Positions 17,797 through 26,441 are shown, counted from the stretch's first letter. The stretch: DNA of 52,035 nt from Mycobacterium sherrisii (GCF_002102355.1 NZ_LQPT01000107.1:1-52035), one strand, 5' to 3'. Translations and numbers: made by a program. Notes: generated by a model not told the origin, from the sequence alone.

Positions 17797-18201
17797 TTAG
17801 ACCAATCCGCTCTTGGCCGCGTGGCCGCGGTAGATCGGGTACGCCTTCTGGAGCGTGGGAAGTAGTCCCACCAGCTTGGTGACCTCGCCCTTCGGCTTCA
17901 CTTTGCGACGAGCCAGGGCGCCCATCAGGTTGAGGTCGCCGAGCCAGAACTTGTGTCCGTCGTCCGCCGACATCGTCAACTCCACGGCGGCCTCCCCGTT
18001 CAGCGCCGTGTCACCGCTGACCACGGTCACAGGGTCGGACGTGCAGTCGACGAGGTAAGCGGCGGCGGGATCGGCGAACACGATCTTGAAACTCGTGTTC
18101 GCCGCGATGAACTTGTCCTTGAGTTTTGGATCCGAGGTGATCTCGGTGAGGAACGGGACGAAGATCCCGTCGGCTGCGGCGGCGTCGGCGAAGACTGGCA
18201 T
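17797..18201 (-). CDS. SCP2-domain sterol/lipid-carrier protein
   Basis: 134 residues from the ATG at 18201. The fold shows the sterol carrier pattern: FKIVFADPAAAYLVDCTSDP, then AVELTMSADDGHKFWLGDLN followed by LMGALARRKVKPKGEVTKL. SCP2 domains bind hydrophobic ligands such as sterols or fatty acyl-CoA and often stand next to lipid-degrading enzymes. It probably presents the substrate or acyl intermediate to the P450 or ligase encoded beside it. Confidence 0.85.
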   Translation of the reverse strand: MPVFADAAAADGIFVPFLTEITSDPKLKDKFIAANTSFKIVFADPAAAYLVDCTSDPVTVVSGDTALNGEAAVELTMSADDGHKFWLGDLNLMGALARRKVKPKGEVTKLVGLLPTLQKAYPIYRGHAAKSGLV

Positions 18202-18253
18202 GGTTCGTCTTTCTGGTCGAATGGGGAGCACGGTCGTGCGTTCCGTGCCCGGG

Positions 18254-18290
18254 GGCCGGTGTGTGGGTTTGTCGTGGCCACACACCGGCC
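18254..18290. repeat. Strong inverted repeat between P450 and SCP2 genes
   Basis: A perfect 13-bp stem, GGCCGGTGTGTGG (18254-18266) and its complement (18278-18290), with an 11-base loop. There is no T-run, so it is not a classical terminator. It sits between the P450 stop and the SCP2 start and may protect or process the mRNA, or lower downstream expression. Confidence 0.6.
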
Positions 18291-18300
18291 GGTCCGTGGG

Positions 18301-19542
18301 TCAGGCCGGCGTGACCGTGACGGGCAGCCGGTACACGCCGCGTGAGTAGGCGTCCCGGACGTATTCGATGTCGCCGTCGGGCTGGATGTCCTTCGTGCGT
18401 TGCAGAAGCTCCTCCATGAGGATTTTCATCTCCAGTGAAGCCACGTGCTTGCCCAGGCACTGGTGAGCCCCCTTGCCGAAACTCAGGTGGGGGTTCGGGT
18501 CGCGATCCAGTCGGAACGTGTTGGGATCGCCAAAGGCCTCTGGGTCGAAGTTGCCGGATGCGAACAGCATGCAGACGATCTCACCCTTGGGGATCGTCGT
18601 GCCGTGGAACTCGACGTCAGTCGTCGTGGTGCGAACGAGATGGGTGAAAGGCGATGCGATGCGCACCATTTCGGATATCGTCGTGCCGGGGATGTCGCTG
18701 CTGCGTTCGCGCAACCACGCCATCTGATCGCCGTCGCGCATCAGTTGGTGCATCCCGTGGCTCAGGGCTGTCCGAGTGCTCTCCGCGGCGCCCGAGGCGA
18801 GTACGGCGACGTTGCCCATCATTTCGTCCTCGGAAAGGGTCCTCTCTGAGATTGCCTGCACGATCTGGGTCATGACGTCGTCTGCCGGGCACTTGCCCTT
18901 GAATTCGGTCAACTCAATCGAGTACGCCATGAGATTGCCGATGGCCTCGATGACGTGGTCGAAGGACGGGGTGATGCGCGTATCGAAGGGAGCGGCGAAC
19001 GTGTCGACCCATGAGAAGAACTTCTCGCGGTCCTCTCCGGGTACCCCCAGCACGTCTCCCAGTGCCTCCATGGGCATCGCGTGGGCGATGTCGGTGACGA
19101 AGTTGAAACTCCGCTTGTCCAGCGCCTTGTCGACGATCTCGCGTGCGTAGACGCGGAATTTTTCTTCGAGCTTGCGGACCACCTTCGGGGTGAAACCCTT
19201 ACTGACGACCCCGCGCTGCCGTCGATGCTCATCGCCGGCGGCGCACAACATCGACGGCATGCCGCCGTTCTTCGGGTCGACGGGTGTGACCCGCCAGATG
19301 TTCACGAATCCCTCATCGGTAGCGAACGTCTCGGCGTCCTTGTCGACCCGGACAATGTCAGCGTGACGGCTCAGAACCCAGGCGCGCTCAACCAACAGCG
19401 GATCCGAGAACTCCTGGAGATAGACCGGCGCCTCGTTCCGCAGGTACTCGAACTGATCCAACGGCATTCCGAACGTCGTTGGATCACCGTTGGCGTAGGT
19501 CTCGGGGTCGAGCACCTTGACCTCGGGTCGCACACTTGTCAC
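18301..19542 (-). CDS. Cytochrome P450 monooxygenase
   Basis: 413 residues from the GTG at 19542, which has AAGGAGA seven bases upstream. The heme loop is FGKGAHQCLG with Cys362 as the iron ligand; EMVR is the ExxR motif; the I-helix reads ASGAAESTRTAL, with Ala-Ala-Glu-Ser where AGxxT is common. Soluble class I type, which needs ferredoxin and a reductase; both are encoded at 43431-44975. The sequence (GDEHRRQRGVVSKGFTP) resembles bacterial P450s that hydroxylate lipid side chains, but I cannot assign a CYP family. It lies between the SDR and SCP2 genes. Confidence 0.92.
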   Translation of the reverse strand: MTSVRPEVKVLDPETYANGDPTTFGMPLDQFEYLRNEAPVYLQEFSDPLLVERAWVLSRHADIVRVDKDAETFATDEGFVNIWRVTPVDPKNGGMPSMLCAAGDEHRRQRGVVSKGFTPKVVRKLEEKFRVYAREIVDKALDKRSFNFVTDIAHAMPMEALGDVLGVPGEDREKFFSWVDTFAAPFDTRITPSFDHVIEAIGNLMAYSIELTEFKGKCPADDVMTQIVQAISERTLSEDEMMGNVAVLASGAAESTRTALSHGMHQLMRDGDQMAWLRERSSDIPGTTISEMVRIASPFTHLVRTTTTDVEFHGTTIPKGEIVCMLFASGNFDPEAFGDPNTFRLDRDPNPHLSFGKGAHQCLGKHVASLEMKILMEELLQRTKDIQPDGDIEYVRDAYSRGVYRLPVTVTPA

Positions 19543-19582
19543 TTGTCTATCTCCTTGGCGGACAGAGGGATTGGTTGGTGGT

Positions 19583-20413
19583 CTACCGCTTGTTGGTGAA
19601 GCCGGCGTCGACGACGGTGGTTGTTCCCGTGACGTAGCGCGCGGCGTCGGACACCAAGTGCAGGATCGTGTTGGTGACGTCGATCGGATCAATCAGACCG
19701 TTCTCGACGGGCAGCGGATTCTGCAGGTTGCCGGCGATCTCCGGGAACTCCTGCACGAAGCGACCGAAGGCCTCGTTGGCGATCATCGGTGAGTTGACTC
19801 CGGTGGGGTGCACGGTGTTCACGCGGATGTTCTCGGGGGCCAGCGCGTTGGCCCAAGCCCGCATCAGACCCACGACGCCGTGCTTGGCCGCGATGTAACC
19901 CATAACGCCCGGGTTGCCGTCGGCCAGTCCGCCAACCAGTCCGGCCGTGGAGCTGGTGATGACGATCGATCCACCGCGCCCGCCCGCCCGGATGTGCGGG
20001 ATGGCGTAGTTCACGGTGTCGAACACGCCGTTGAGCATGATGTCGATACCGGCGATGTAGGCACTGCGACGAAGTCGCTGCTCGCCGGTGATGGCCATGA
20101 TCCCGGCGTTCGCGAGCACGATGTCGAGCCGACCAAAGAAGTCGACACCCTCCTGGATGAAGGCCTTCACCTCTTCGTGGTCGCGGACGTCGAGGGCCTT
20201 GGTGACGACCTTGCCTCCGGCCGCCTCGACCAGGCGGACCGTCTCGTTCAGATCGGCCTCCGACGCGAGCGGGTATTCGACATCGGGGTCGTCGTGGCAG
20301 ATGTCGAAGCCGATGATGTTGGCGCCCTCGCGTGCCAGCGCCTCGGCGTGCGAACGGCCCTGTCCGCGGGCGACCCCCGAGATCAGCGCGACCTTACCTT
20401 CAACCCGTCCCAT
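19583..20413 (-). CDS. Mycofactocin-type short-chain dehydrogenase
   Basis: 276 residues. The nucleotide-binding start ISGVARGQGRSHAEALA and the insert near residues 40-50 (FDICHDDPDVEYPLAS) are marks of the mycofactocin-dependent SDR group, which keeps NAD bound and passes electrons to mycofactocin. The catalytic YIAAK motif (Tyr-x-x-x-Lys) is present with Ser in ITSSTAG. Likely role: oxidation of an alcohol made by the adjacent P450. First gene of its operon, directly behind the shared promoter-operator. Confidence 0.88.
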   Translation of the reverse strand: MGRVEGKVALISGVARGQGRSHAEALAREGANIIGFDICHDDPDVEYPLASEADLNETVRLVEAAGGKVVTKALDVRDHEEVKAFIQEGVDFFGRLDIVLANAGIMAITGEQRLRRSAYIAGIDIMLNGVFDTVNYAIPHIRAGGRGGSIVITSSTAGLVGGLADGNPGVMGYIAAKHGVVGLMRAWANALAPENIRVNTVHPTGVNSPMIANEAFGRFVQEFPEIAGNLQNPLPVENGLIDPIDVTNTILHLVSDAARYVTGTTTVVDAGFTNKR

Positions 20414-20500
20414 CTCAATTCCTTTCAGCCTTAAGGTCGCACCCGAAAACGTGGCGCGGTGAGAGAAAGCGCCATCGATTGGGTCGGGAGGCCATATTTA

Positions 20501-20549
20501 AAAGCCTTACCGTCTCAAAATAGTAGTGTCGTGCCTCACACGTTGTCAA
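20501..20549 (-). promoter_or_regulatory. Promoter and operator of the SDR-P450 operon
   Basis: Minus strand: TTGACA (20544-20549), 18 bp, TACTAT (20520-20525), then TTTGAGACGGTAAGGCTT ending at 20502. The -35 box is formed by the last codons of the upstream acyl-CoA dehydrogenase gene (ATT GAC AAC), so the two operons abut. Confidence 0.75.
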
Positions 20550-21552
20550 TCTCGACGGGGCCGGCTACCGCGGTCATCTCGTCCCACCACGTGCCCTCGT
20601 CGTTGGTCCGCGCCAGAGCGCCCAGCCGCTCGCTGACGACGTCTTCGTGCTCGTCGGCATCCCTCCAGGACCACAGGGCCTCGCTGTACCGGTGCAGGTT
20701 GTACTCCAGCGTGACCCCCACCGCGCCGTGCAGTTGGTGGGCAGTGCGGGCCACCCGGGTCGCCACGCCGGCCGCCGTGATGCGCGCTGAGGCGGCCGCG
20801 GTGGTCTGCAGCAGCGGACTGGTCGGGGCGCGGACGATTGCCTGCGCTCTTCTCAGGGCGGATTCACCGAACCGCGTCTGGATCGCCATGTCGGCGAGCG
20901 CAGCGGCTACTGCGGGGATCTTGATGAGCGGAGCACCGAATTGTTCGCGTTGCGCGACGTACCGCTTCGTCAGGTCGTACGCACCGCGGGCGCTACCGAG
21001 CAGGGCTGCGGCCCGAGCCAGACGCAGTCGCGTGCGAAGCGCGGCACCGCTCGTCTCGAGTCGGGTGGCGGCCGCGCCGTCGACGGACACGTCGTGCAGA
21101 CTCTGTCCCGCCGGATTGGCCTCGTCGCCCTCGCGGATCGTGAGCAGGCTCGCGTCGAGCGACGCACTGGCGACGTCGTCACCGACGACGAGCAGTGCAG
21201 CCTCCTCCGCGTACGGGACCGCGCTCGCGGTGATCCGCGACGACGGCTCGGTGAGAACGTCACCGTCGACGACGGCGACGGTGCCGAACTCGTCGTCGAC
21301 GAGGCGCCCCGTCGCCAGCACAGCGGTCGAGCCCTCGACGATCGGCGTGACGACGCCGTGGCGGGACAGCTCGGCGATCACGTGAAGCAGGTCCGCGAGT
21401 TCGCCGCCCGACCCTCCGTCCGCCTCGGCCAAAGCGATTCCGGTGAGGCCGAAGGCGGACAGTCGAGCCCACTGGTCACGTGGCGCCCGACCGTGTAGCT
21501 CGGGGGCGAGTCCGCCGATGAGGTCCGTCAGTTCCCGGTGCATTTCGCTCAC
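20536..21552 (-). CDS. Acyl-CoA dehydrogenase, short partner subunit
   Basis: 338 residues, shorter than the usual 380-400. C-terminal ACAD helices are clear (RRAQAIVRAPTSPLLQTTAA, TAHQLHGAVGVTLEYNLHRY), while the N-terminal lid and middle domains are degenerate. The gene overlaps the preceding dehydrogenase gene by GTGA. In steroid-degrading actinobacteria such pairs form alpha2beta2 dehydrogenases acting on CoA esters with bulky ring systems, and I infer the same here. It is the last gene of its operon. Confidence 0.82.
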   Translation of the reverse strand: MSEMHRELTDLIGGLAPELHGRAPRDQWARLSAFGLTGIALAEADGGSGGELADLLHVIAELSRHGVVTPIVEGSTAVLATGRLVDDEFGTVAVVDGDVLTEPSSRITASAVPYAEEAALLVVGDDVASASLDASLLTIREGDEANPAGQSLHDVSVDGAAATRLETSGAALRTRLRLARAAALLGSARGAYDLTKRYVAQREQFGAPLIKIPAVAAALADMAIQTRFGESALRRAQAIVRAPTSPLLQTTAAASARITAAGVATRVARTAHQLHGAVGVTLEYNLHRYSEALWSWRDADEHEDVVSERLGALARTNDEGTWWDEMTAVAGPVEIDNV

Positions 21553-22682
21553 GCGCGTGCCCCGCTCTTCGCGACGATCGACAGCAGGACATCGGACGCT
21601 CCGCCGCGGATGCTAAAGCCCGGCGACGCCATCAGCGCCGTCGAAAGCGGTCCCCGTCGTTGCACACCGAGGCCGACACGCCGACCGAACTCGATGACGT
21701 CGACCTCGAAGCGGGTCCCGAGGTACTTGAGACTGGCGGCCTCGGTCACCGGCGCCCGGCCTTCGTCGAGTGCCGCCGCGATCTCCCAGCACTGCTGGCG
21801 GAGTCCGCCGAGGCGGGCGATCAGTTCACCGAGTTCCCGATCGTGGCGGTCGTCACCAGCCTCACGCAGTTTGTCGACTGCGGCGATCAGCAGCGGATAC
21901 GTAGTGAGAACCCGCTCGGGCCCGCCCCTTTCGAAGGACAACTGCTCGACCACTTGACGCCAGCCGTTCCCCTCCGTGCCGATCAGGCAGTGTTCGGGAA
22001 CGAAGACATCGGTCAGGGTCACCTCGTTGAAGTGGTGTTCCCCCGACATGTCGACGATCGGTGAGATCTCCACGCCCGGCGAGTCCATCGCGAAGGCGAA
22101 CTCGGACAACCCCTCGTGTTTACGTCCATCCGAGTTCGTTCTCGCCAGCAGATAACCGTGTGTCGCGCGGTGCGCGTTACTGGTCCACGTTTTGCGTCCG
22201 CTGACCGACCAGCCGCCGTTGACCCGCTTGGCGACCGTCCGCACGGCCGCCAGATCCGAGCCGGCTTCCGGCTCGCTCATTCCCAGACAGAAGACGTACG
22301 ACGCGCTGGTGATCCCGGGCAGCAGTTCCTGCTGTAATTCCGGCGTCCCGTGACGCAGGACCGTCGGCCCGATCTGACGGTCGCCGATCCAGTGAGCCGC
22401 CACCGGCGCGCCCGCTCGTAACAGCTCCTCGGTGACCACCAGACGCGCTCGCGCGTCGCGGCTGGCGCCGCCGAAGCGCGTGGGCCAGGTGATCCCGATG
22501 AGTCCGATGTCGGCGAGTTCCTTCGAAAACTCGAGATCGAAAGATCGCAGCCAGCAATCACTTTGGGGCGTGTAGCGGCCCGCGTCACGCCAGCGGGAAG
22601 TCAGGTTGCGCACCTGATCGCGCAGAGACCTCAGGTCGGAGTCGGTGGAGACGACGCGCGCCGCGGCAACCGTGCTGCTCAT
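21549..22682 (-). CDS. Acyl-CoA dehydrogenase, partner of the adjacent short subunit
   Basis: 377 residues. FAD-binding part with FCLGMSEPEAGSDLAAVRTV and WTSNAHRATHGYLLART; the C-terminal FAD/base region reads GGASDVLLSIVAK, with Asp where active homotetrameric enzymes have Glu (TxEI). The ATG overlaps the enoyl-CoA hydratase stop by four bases. Together with the 338-residue protein it probably forms a heteromeric dehydrogenase that desaturates an acyl-CoA with a bulky group. Confidence 0.85.
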   Translation of the reverse strand: MSSTVAAARVVSTDSDLRSLRDQVRNLTSRWRDAGRYTPQSDCWLRSFDLEFSKELADIGLIGITWPTRFGGASRDARARLVVTEELLRAGAPVAAHWIGDRQIGPTVLRHGTPELQQELLPGITSASYVFCLGMSEPEAGSDLAAVRTVAKRVNGGWSVSGRKTWTSNAHRATHGYLLARTNSDGRKHEGLSEFAFAMDSPGVEISPIVDMSGEHHFNEVTLTDVFVPEHCLIGTEGNGWRQVVEQLSFERGGPERVLTTYPLLIAAVDKLREAGDDRHDRELGELIARLGGLRQQCWEIAAALDEGRAPVTEAASLKYLGTRFEVDVIEFGRRVGLGVQRRGPLSTALMASPGFSIRGGASDVLLSIVAKSGARA

Positions 22683-23494
22683 CGTGCCGTGAACTTCGGT
22701 TGGCGACGCTCCGCGGCGGCGCGGATTCCCTCGGCGAAGTCGTCAGTGGCTCGCAACCGAGCCTGTTCGGCCCGTTCGTGCGCCGTGGCGCGCCGGACCG
22801 CCTCCGCGAGTCCGGCCCGCATTGTCGCGCGGATGCTGCGCACCGCGAGTGGGGCCGCCGAGCCGATCTCGGTCGCCAGACCGACCGCTGCGGAGCGGAT
22901 CTGGTCGTCGTCGACGAATCTGTCGACGAGCCCGATGGCGTGGGCCTCTTCACCTTTCACCCTGCGGCCGGTCGTCAGCAGCTCCAGAGCGCGCTGTTGC
23001 CCGATGACGCGGGTCAGGGTCTCGGTGAGTCCGAATCCGTGATGCAGACCCAATCGGGAGAAGTTGGCGCTGAACCTCGACGACGGACCCGCCACCCGGA
23101 AGTCGGCGGCCAGAGCCAGACCGAGCCCTCCCCCGACCGCCGCACCCTGCACTGCCGCGACGATCGGCAGTTCAGACTCGAAGATACGGGCCCCCGCCTC
23201 GTACAGAGCCTTGGCGCCCTGGTCCGGGTCGATCTCGGCGGCTTCGGTGGTGCCAGCGAAGTCCGCTCCCGCGCAGAAGTGCTTTCCATGTGAAGCCAGT
23301 ACGACCGTGCGCGCCTCGGTTTGAGTGATCAGGGTGTCGAGCGCGGCTGCGATTGCCTCGATCAACGAGACGTCGAAGAAGTTGTTCGGTGGTCGGCGGA
23401 TCTCGACGACGGCGATCCCGTTGGTGAGCAGTTCGACGGCCAGGTCGTCAGCGCCGACCGACGGTGATTGTTGAAGTGGTGCTTCCGGAGACAT
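22679..23494 (-). CDS. Enoyl-CoA hydratase/isomerase (crotonase family)
   Basis: 271 residues. Crotonase fold with the oxyanion-hole blocks SHGKHFCAGADFAG and QGAAVGGGLGLALAADFRVA. Of the two catalytic glutamates of classical hydratases, the second block reads SRLGLHHGFGLTETLTRVIG, so the catalytic details may differ. It should add water to, or isomerise, an enoyl-CoA made by the flanking dehydrogenases. It begins 2 bp after the FadE stop with GAGG as ribosome site. Confidence 0.88.
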   Translation of the reverse strand: MSPEAPLQQSPSVGADDLAVELLTNGIAVVEIRRPPNNFFDVSLIEAIAAALDTLITQTEARTVVLASHGKHFCAGADFAGTTEAAEIDPDQGAKALYEAGARIFESELPIVAAVQGAAVGGGLGLALAADFRVAGPSSRFSANFSRLGLHHGFGLTETLTRVIGQQRALELLTTGRRVKGEEAHAIGLVDRFVDDDQIRSAAVGLATEIGSAAPLAVRSIRATMRAGLAEAVRRATAHERAEQARLRATDDFAEGIRAAAERRQPKFTAR

Positions 23495-23496
23495 CG

Positions 23497-24660
23497 TTAC
23501 CTCAGACCGATTGTGCTGGAGATGATTTCACGCTGGATCTCGTTGGTGCCCGCGTAGATGGTGGGAGCGATGCTGTGACGGAGGTGCCGCTCCATGCCGA
23601 ACTCGCTTGCGTAGCCGTACCCGCCCATCATCTGGACGCCCTCGATGGCGATCTTCTTGGCCACCTCGGTCATCTTCACCTTCGCCATGGACGTGCGACG
23701 GACGAACTCCGGTTCGACTGCCGACCCCGCCTCGGCCATCAGCACGGTGTCGTAGACCAGAGCCCGACCCGCTTCCAGGTCGATGGCGAGGTCGGCGATG
23801 CGGTGTCGCAGCGCTTGGAAGCTGCCGATCGTCTGGCCGAACTGCTTGCGTTGCTTGACGTAAGCCAGCAGGTCGTCGAACGTGCGTTGTGCCGATCCGA
23901 GCGCCTGAGCGGCGCACACCAACCGTTCTCCGTTGAGACCGGACCTCACCTGCTTCCAGGCCTGGCCCTCCTCACCGATTACCGACTCCGCGGGCACGAC
24001 CACGTCGGTGAAGTAGAGGTCGTTGACCTCGCGTCCGCCCATGGTGTCGATGGGTTTGATGGTCAAGCCCGGAGCATCCGCGGGCACTTGCAGCATCGTC
24101 AGGCCGCTGTGGCGGGTTTCGCCGCGCCTAGTTCGCGTCACCACCAGGATCGACGCTGCGAACTGCGCGTCCGAACACCACGTCTTCTGTCCATTGATGA
24201 CGTACTCGTCGCCGCGGCGCTCGGCGCGACACGAGATGTTCGCAGCGTCGGACCCCGCCTCGGGTTCGGAGATGCTGATCGACATCACCGATCCGGTGGA
24301 GATGGCCGCGAGCGTCTCCTTCTTCTGCTCCTCAGTGGCGAACTTCTTGAAGATGCCTGCGACGGTGTGCGAGGTTCCGGCTCCGTGAAGCGGCGCGAGA
24401 CCGTAGAAGATCTCCTCGAACATGAGGCACTGTTCCACCAGGCCGCCACCGCTTCCTCCGTACTCCTCGGGAATGGAGACCGCCAGCAGGCCGGCATCGG
24501 CGAACCGTTGGTGTAGTTCAGGGTTGTGCAGTTCGCGGCCGTCGTCGGTGAGGGCGAGAAGCTTACTGTGCGAACCGACTTCGTGCTCGCAGAAAGCCCT
24601 CACCGCTTTCGCGTACTCGATCTGTTCGTCGCTGAAGCGCGACCACTGCCGACCTGCCAT
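23497..24660 (-). CDS. Acyl-CoA dehydrogenase (FadE), classical
   Basis: 387 residues from the ATG at 24660, preceded by AGAGGACGGAG; an in-frame ATG at 24726 would add 22 residues. All family parts are present: SISISEPEAGSDAANISCRA, YVINGQKTWCSDAQFAASIL, and the C-terminal base region MMGGYGYASEFGMERHLRHS with YAGTNEIQREII, in which Glu is the likely base. It makes the 2,3-double bond of an acyl-CoA. First gene of an operon with a hydratase and a two-gene dehydrogenase, controlled by the best copy of the shared operator. Confidence 0.92.
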   Translation of the reverse strand: MAGRQWSRFSDEQIEYAKAVRAFCEHEVGSHSKLLALTDDGRELHNPELHQRFADAGLLAVSIPEEYGGSGGGLVEQCLMFEEIFYGLAPLHGAGTSHTVAGIFKKFATEEQKKETLAAISTGSVMSISISEPEAGSDAANISCRAERRGDEYVINGQKTWCSDAQFAASILVVTRTRRGETRHSGLTMLQVPADAPGLTIKPIDTMGGREVNDLYFTDVVVPAESVIGEEGQAWKQVRSGLNGERLVCAAQALGSAQRTFDDLLAYVKQRKQFGQTIGSFQALRHRIADLAIDLEAGRALVYDTVLMAEAGSAVEPEFVRRTSMAKVKMTEVAKKIAIEGVQMMGGYGYASEFGMERHLRHSIAPTIYAGTNEIQREIISSTIGLR

Positions 24661-24730
24661 GGTCTCCGTCCTCTGGACCGTCCGCTGGGACGGTCGTTGG
24701 GCGCGGGTCGCATCGGACGCCCGCATAATT

Positions 24731-24778
24731 TGAGCCAAATCGTCTCAAATTGTAGACGTGACGCAGACGCCGGGTCAA
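24731..24778 (-). promoter_or_regulatory. Promoter and palindromic operator of the FadE operon
   Basis: Minus strand: TTGACC (24773-24778), 18 bp, TACAAT (24749-24754), then TTTGAGACGATTTGGCTCAA. The operator TGAGCCAAATCGTCTCA (24731-24747) is a 17-bp imperfect palindrome with outer TTTGAG/CTCAAA arms, the most symmetric copy in the window. Confidence 0.8.
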
Positions 24779-24785
24779 CGAGGCA

Positions 24786-24799
24786 CGTGAACGGCGGTT
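24786..24799. promoter_or_regulatory. Second copy of the CGTGAACGGCGGTT sequence
   Basis: These 14 bases repeat the left part of the palindrome at 25597-25614. It overlaps the stop codon of the TetR gene, 8 bp upstream of the FadE -35 box, so the regulator might also act on the FadE promoter. The right arm is incomplete. Confidence 0.4.
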
Positions 24800-25496
24800 A
24801 AGCGCGTTTGGCGCGTCGGCGGGTGGCCTTAGCCGGTTCTGCGTGCAGGACCAGATTGATCGCCGCCTCGGCGATGTCCGCGGTCGCTATTCCCTCGTTC
24901 GGCCTGTACCACCGTGACACCCAGATGCACTGGCCCAGGATGAGTCGAGTCGCAGCCACGGGATGCGAGTGGGCGAGCACGCCCTCGTCCATCGCCTCCT
25001 GCACGCAGGTAGTCCACATGGCCTCGTACTTGCGGCTCCATGAGTGCCACCGCTTGAACACGTCCGACGGGAGACCGATGCCGCCGAAGAAGACGGGCAG
25101 GTATCTGCGCATGCGGACCGCCGCGTCCACCTGCAGTTCGATGAGTTGCGCCAGCTTGGCGCGGATCGGCTGATCGGAGTCGACCACCGCCGTGGCCATC
25201 TCGGTGAGTTCTTTCGTGCTGCGCTCGAACAGCACGCCGAGAAGGTGCTCCTTGGTGGGCACGGTGCGATAGAGGGTGGCTCGCGACACGTCGAGCTTCT
25301 TGGCGGCGCCGACGATCGAAACGGCGTCCATTCCCCCCTCGACGAACAACCCGGCGACCGCGTCGGCGACGAGGTCGAGGTCGATCTCGGTCTTGGGTCG
25401 ACCCCGCGGCCGACGGTGTTCGTCGGCGGCCTCGATCAGATCCTTCTGCGAGGTCTTCGGTACCGACTTGGCCCGGCGATTGCCCCGAGGCGCCAT
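24798..25496 (-). CDS. TetR-family transcriptional regulator
   Basis: 232 residues from the ATG at 25496. After a basic, lysine/arginine-rich tail (GNRRAKSVPK, RRPRGRPKTE) comes the TetR helix-turn-helix at about residues 40-85: GGMDAVSIVGAAKKLDVSRA followed by TLYRTVPTKEHLLGVLF. The C-terminal part is a ligand-binding domain (MRRYLPVFFGGIGLPSDVFK). It stands between the FadE operon and a divergent hydrolase gene. A perfect palindrome in the divergent promoter (25597-25614) is its likely own operator. Whether it also binds the TTGAGACG cassette is not shown by the sequence: its own promoter lacks that motif. Confidence 0.88.
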   Translation of the reverse strand: MAPRGNRRAKSVPKTSQKDLIEAADEHRRPRGRPKTEIDLDLVADAVAGLFVEGGMDAVSIVGAAKKLDVSRATLYRTVPTKEHLLGVLFERSTKELTEMATAVVDSDQPIRAKLAQLIELQVDAAVRMRRYLPVFFGGIGLPSDVFKRWHSWSRKYEAMWTTCVQEAMDEGVLAHSHPVAATRLILGQCIWVSRWYRPNEGIATADIAEAAINLVLHAEPAKATRRRAKRA

Positions 25497-25596
25497 GAGT
25501 GCACTCCATCTGCCGACCGTGTTATGTGCGACGCGGCATCCCGAATATACGGGTCGGCACCACCCGGCGCCGACATAATGGACGTGTCCGCGACCG

Positions 25597-25625
25597 CGTG
25601 AACGGCGGTTCACGTCCGTTACAAT
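25597..25625 (+). promoter_or_regulatory. Operator and leaderless promoter of the hydrolase gene
   Basis: CGTGAAC-GGCG-GTTCACG (25597-25614) is a perfect palindrome with 7-bp arms. It is followed by TACAAT (25620-25625), and the hydrolase ATG stands at 25632, where transcription should start, so the mRNA is probably leaderless. The palindrome covers the -35/spacer and lies 100 bp before the TetR start, as expected for an autoregulated divergent pair. Confidence 0.6.
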
Positions 25626-25631
25626 GCCCGC

Positions 25632-26441
25632 ATGCCGTACGTCACCGCACAGGATGGGGTTCGACTTTTCGTCCAGGATGTCGGCGAGGGGGTGCCGGTG
25701 GTTCTCGTCGCCGGTTTCGGACTCAGTCACCAGGTTTGGGATCGACAGGTGCGCGTTCTGGGCGGACGTCATCGCGTCATCTGCGTCGACCAGCGCGGGC
25801 ACGGCTCGTCCGATAAGCCGTGGAACGGGTACACGATCGAACAGCTCGCCGACGACCTGCTGCTGGCGTGTGATCAACTGGACGTGCAGTCCGCGGCACT
25901 GGTCGGCTGGTCTCTCGGCGGGCAGGTCGCCTTCCGCGCGGCCGCGGGGGACGACCGCAATCGCTTCTCACGCCTGGTATTGGTCGGCTCCAACGCCGTC
26001 CGCGCTTCCCGCAGTGAGGATTTCCCGTTCGGCGCCCCCCCTGAGTCGGTTGAACCGGTACTGCTGCGCGATGAATACGCCGATCGGATCAGCGCACGCC
26101 GGCAGACGATTCTGTCCGGGTTTCACAGGGAACCTACAACGGAACTCCTGAACTGGTTGTGCTCGCTGTCGATGGTCATGCCCTCGTGGGCGGCGGCACC
26201 GCTCTACGGCTCGATGTTGAACACCGACCTGATGGAGAAGATCACGGACGTGAATCTGCCTGTGCTGCAGGTGATCGGCGCTAACGATCCGGTGCATTCG
26301 GTTCGGGGTGCGCGCTGGTTAAACGCTGCGCTCCGCGATTCGACTCTGATCGAACTGCCCGATTGCGGTCATTACCCGATGTTCGAGGCTCCCGACGCGT
26401 TCGACACGGCGCTGCTCGACTTCGTTCTCGCAACCGCGTGA
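25632..26441 (+). CDS. Alpha/beta hydrolase
   Basis: 269 residues. Nucleophile Ser in LVGWSLGGQVAF, oxyanion-hole HGSSDKP region, Asp in VIGANDPVHS and His in LPDCGHYPMFEAP form the usual triad. No signal peptide. The family covers esterases, C-C hydrolases and haloalkane dehalogenases; in this context hydrolysis of an ester or lactone made by the Baeyer-Villiger-type enzyme is a reasonable guess but unproven. Expressed divergently from the TetR gene. Confidence 0.85.
   Translation: MPYVTAQDGVRLFVQDVGEGVPVVLVAGFGLSHQVWDRQVRVLGGRHRVICVDQRGHGSSDKPWNGYTIEQLADDLLLACDQLDVQSAALVGWSLGGQVAFRAAAGDDRNRFSRLVLVGSNAVRASRSEDFPFGAPPESVEPVLLRDEYADRISARRQTILSGFHREPTTELLNWLCSLSMVMPSWAAAPLYGSMLNTDLMEKITDVNLPVLQVIGANDPVHSVRGARWLNAALRDSTLIELPDCGHYPMFEAPDAFDTALLDFVLATA

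Noticed and set aside
20415-20495. 26-codon ORF in the leader of the SDR gene, ending at its ribosome site
   Set aside because: It has no ribosome site of its own and an unremarkable composition; it probably occurs by chance, unlike the leader ORF before yrbEA.
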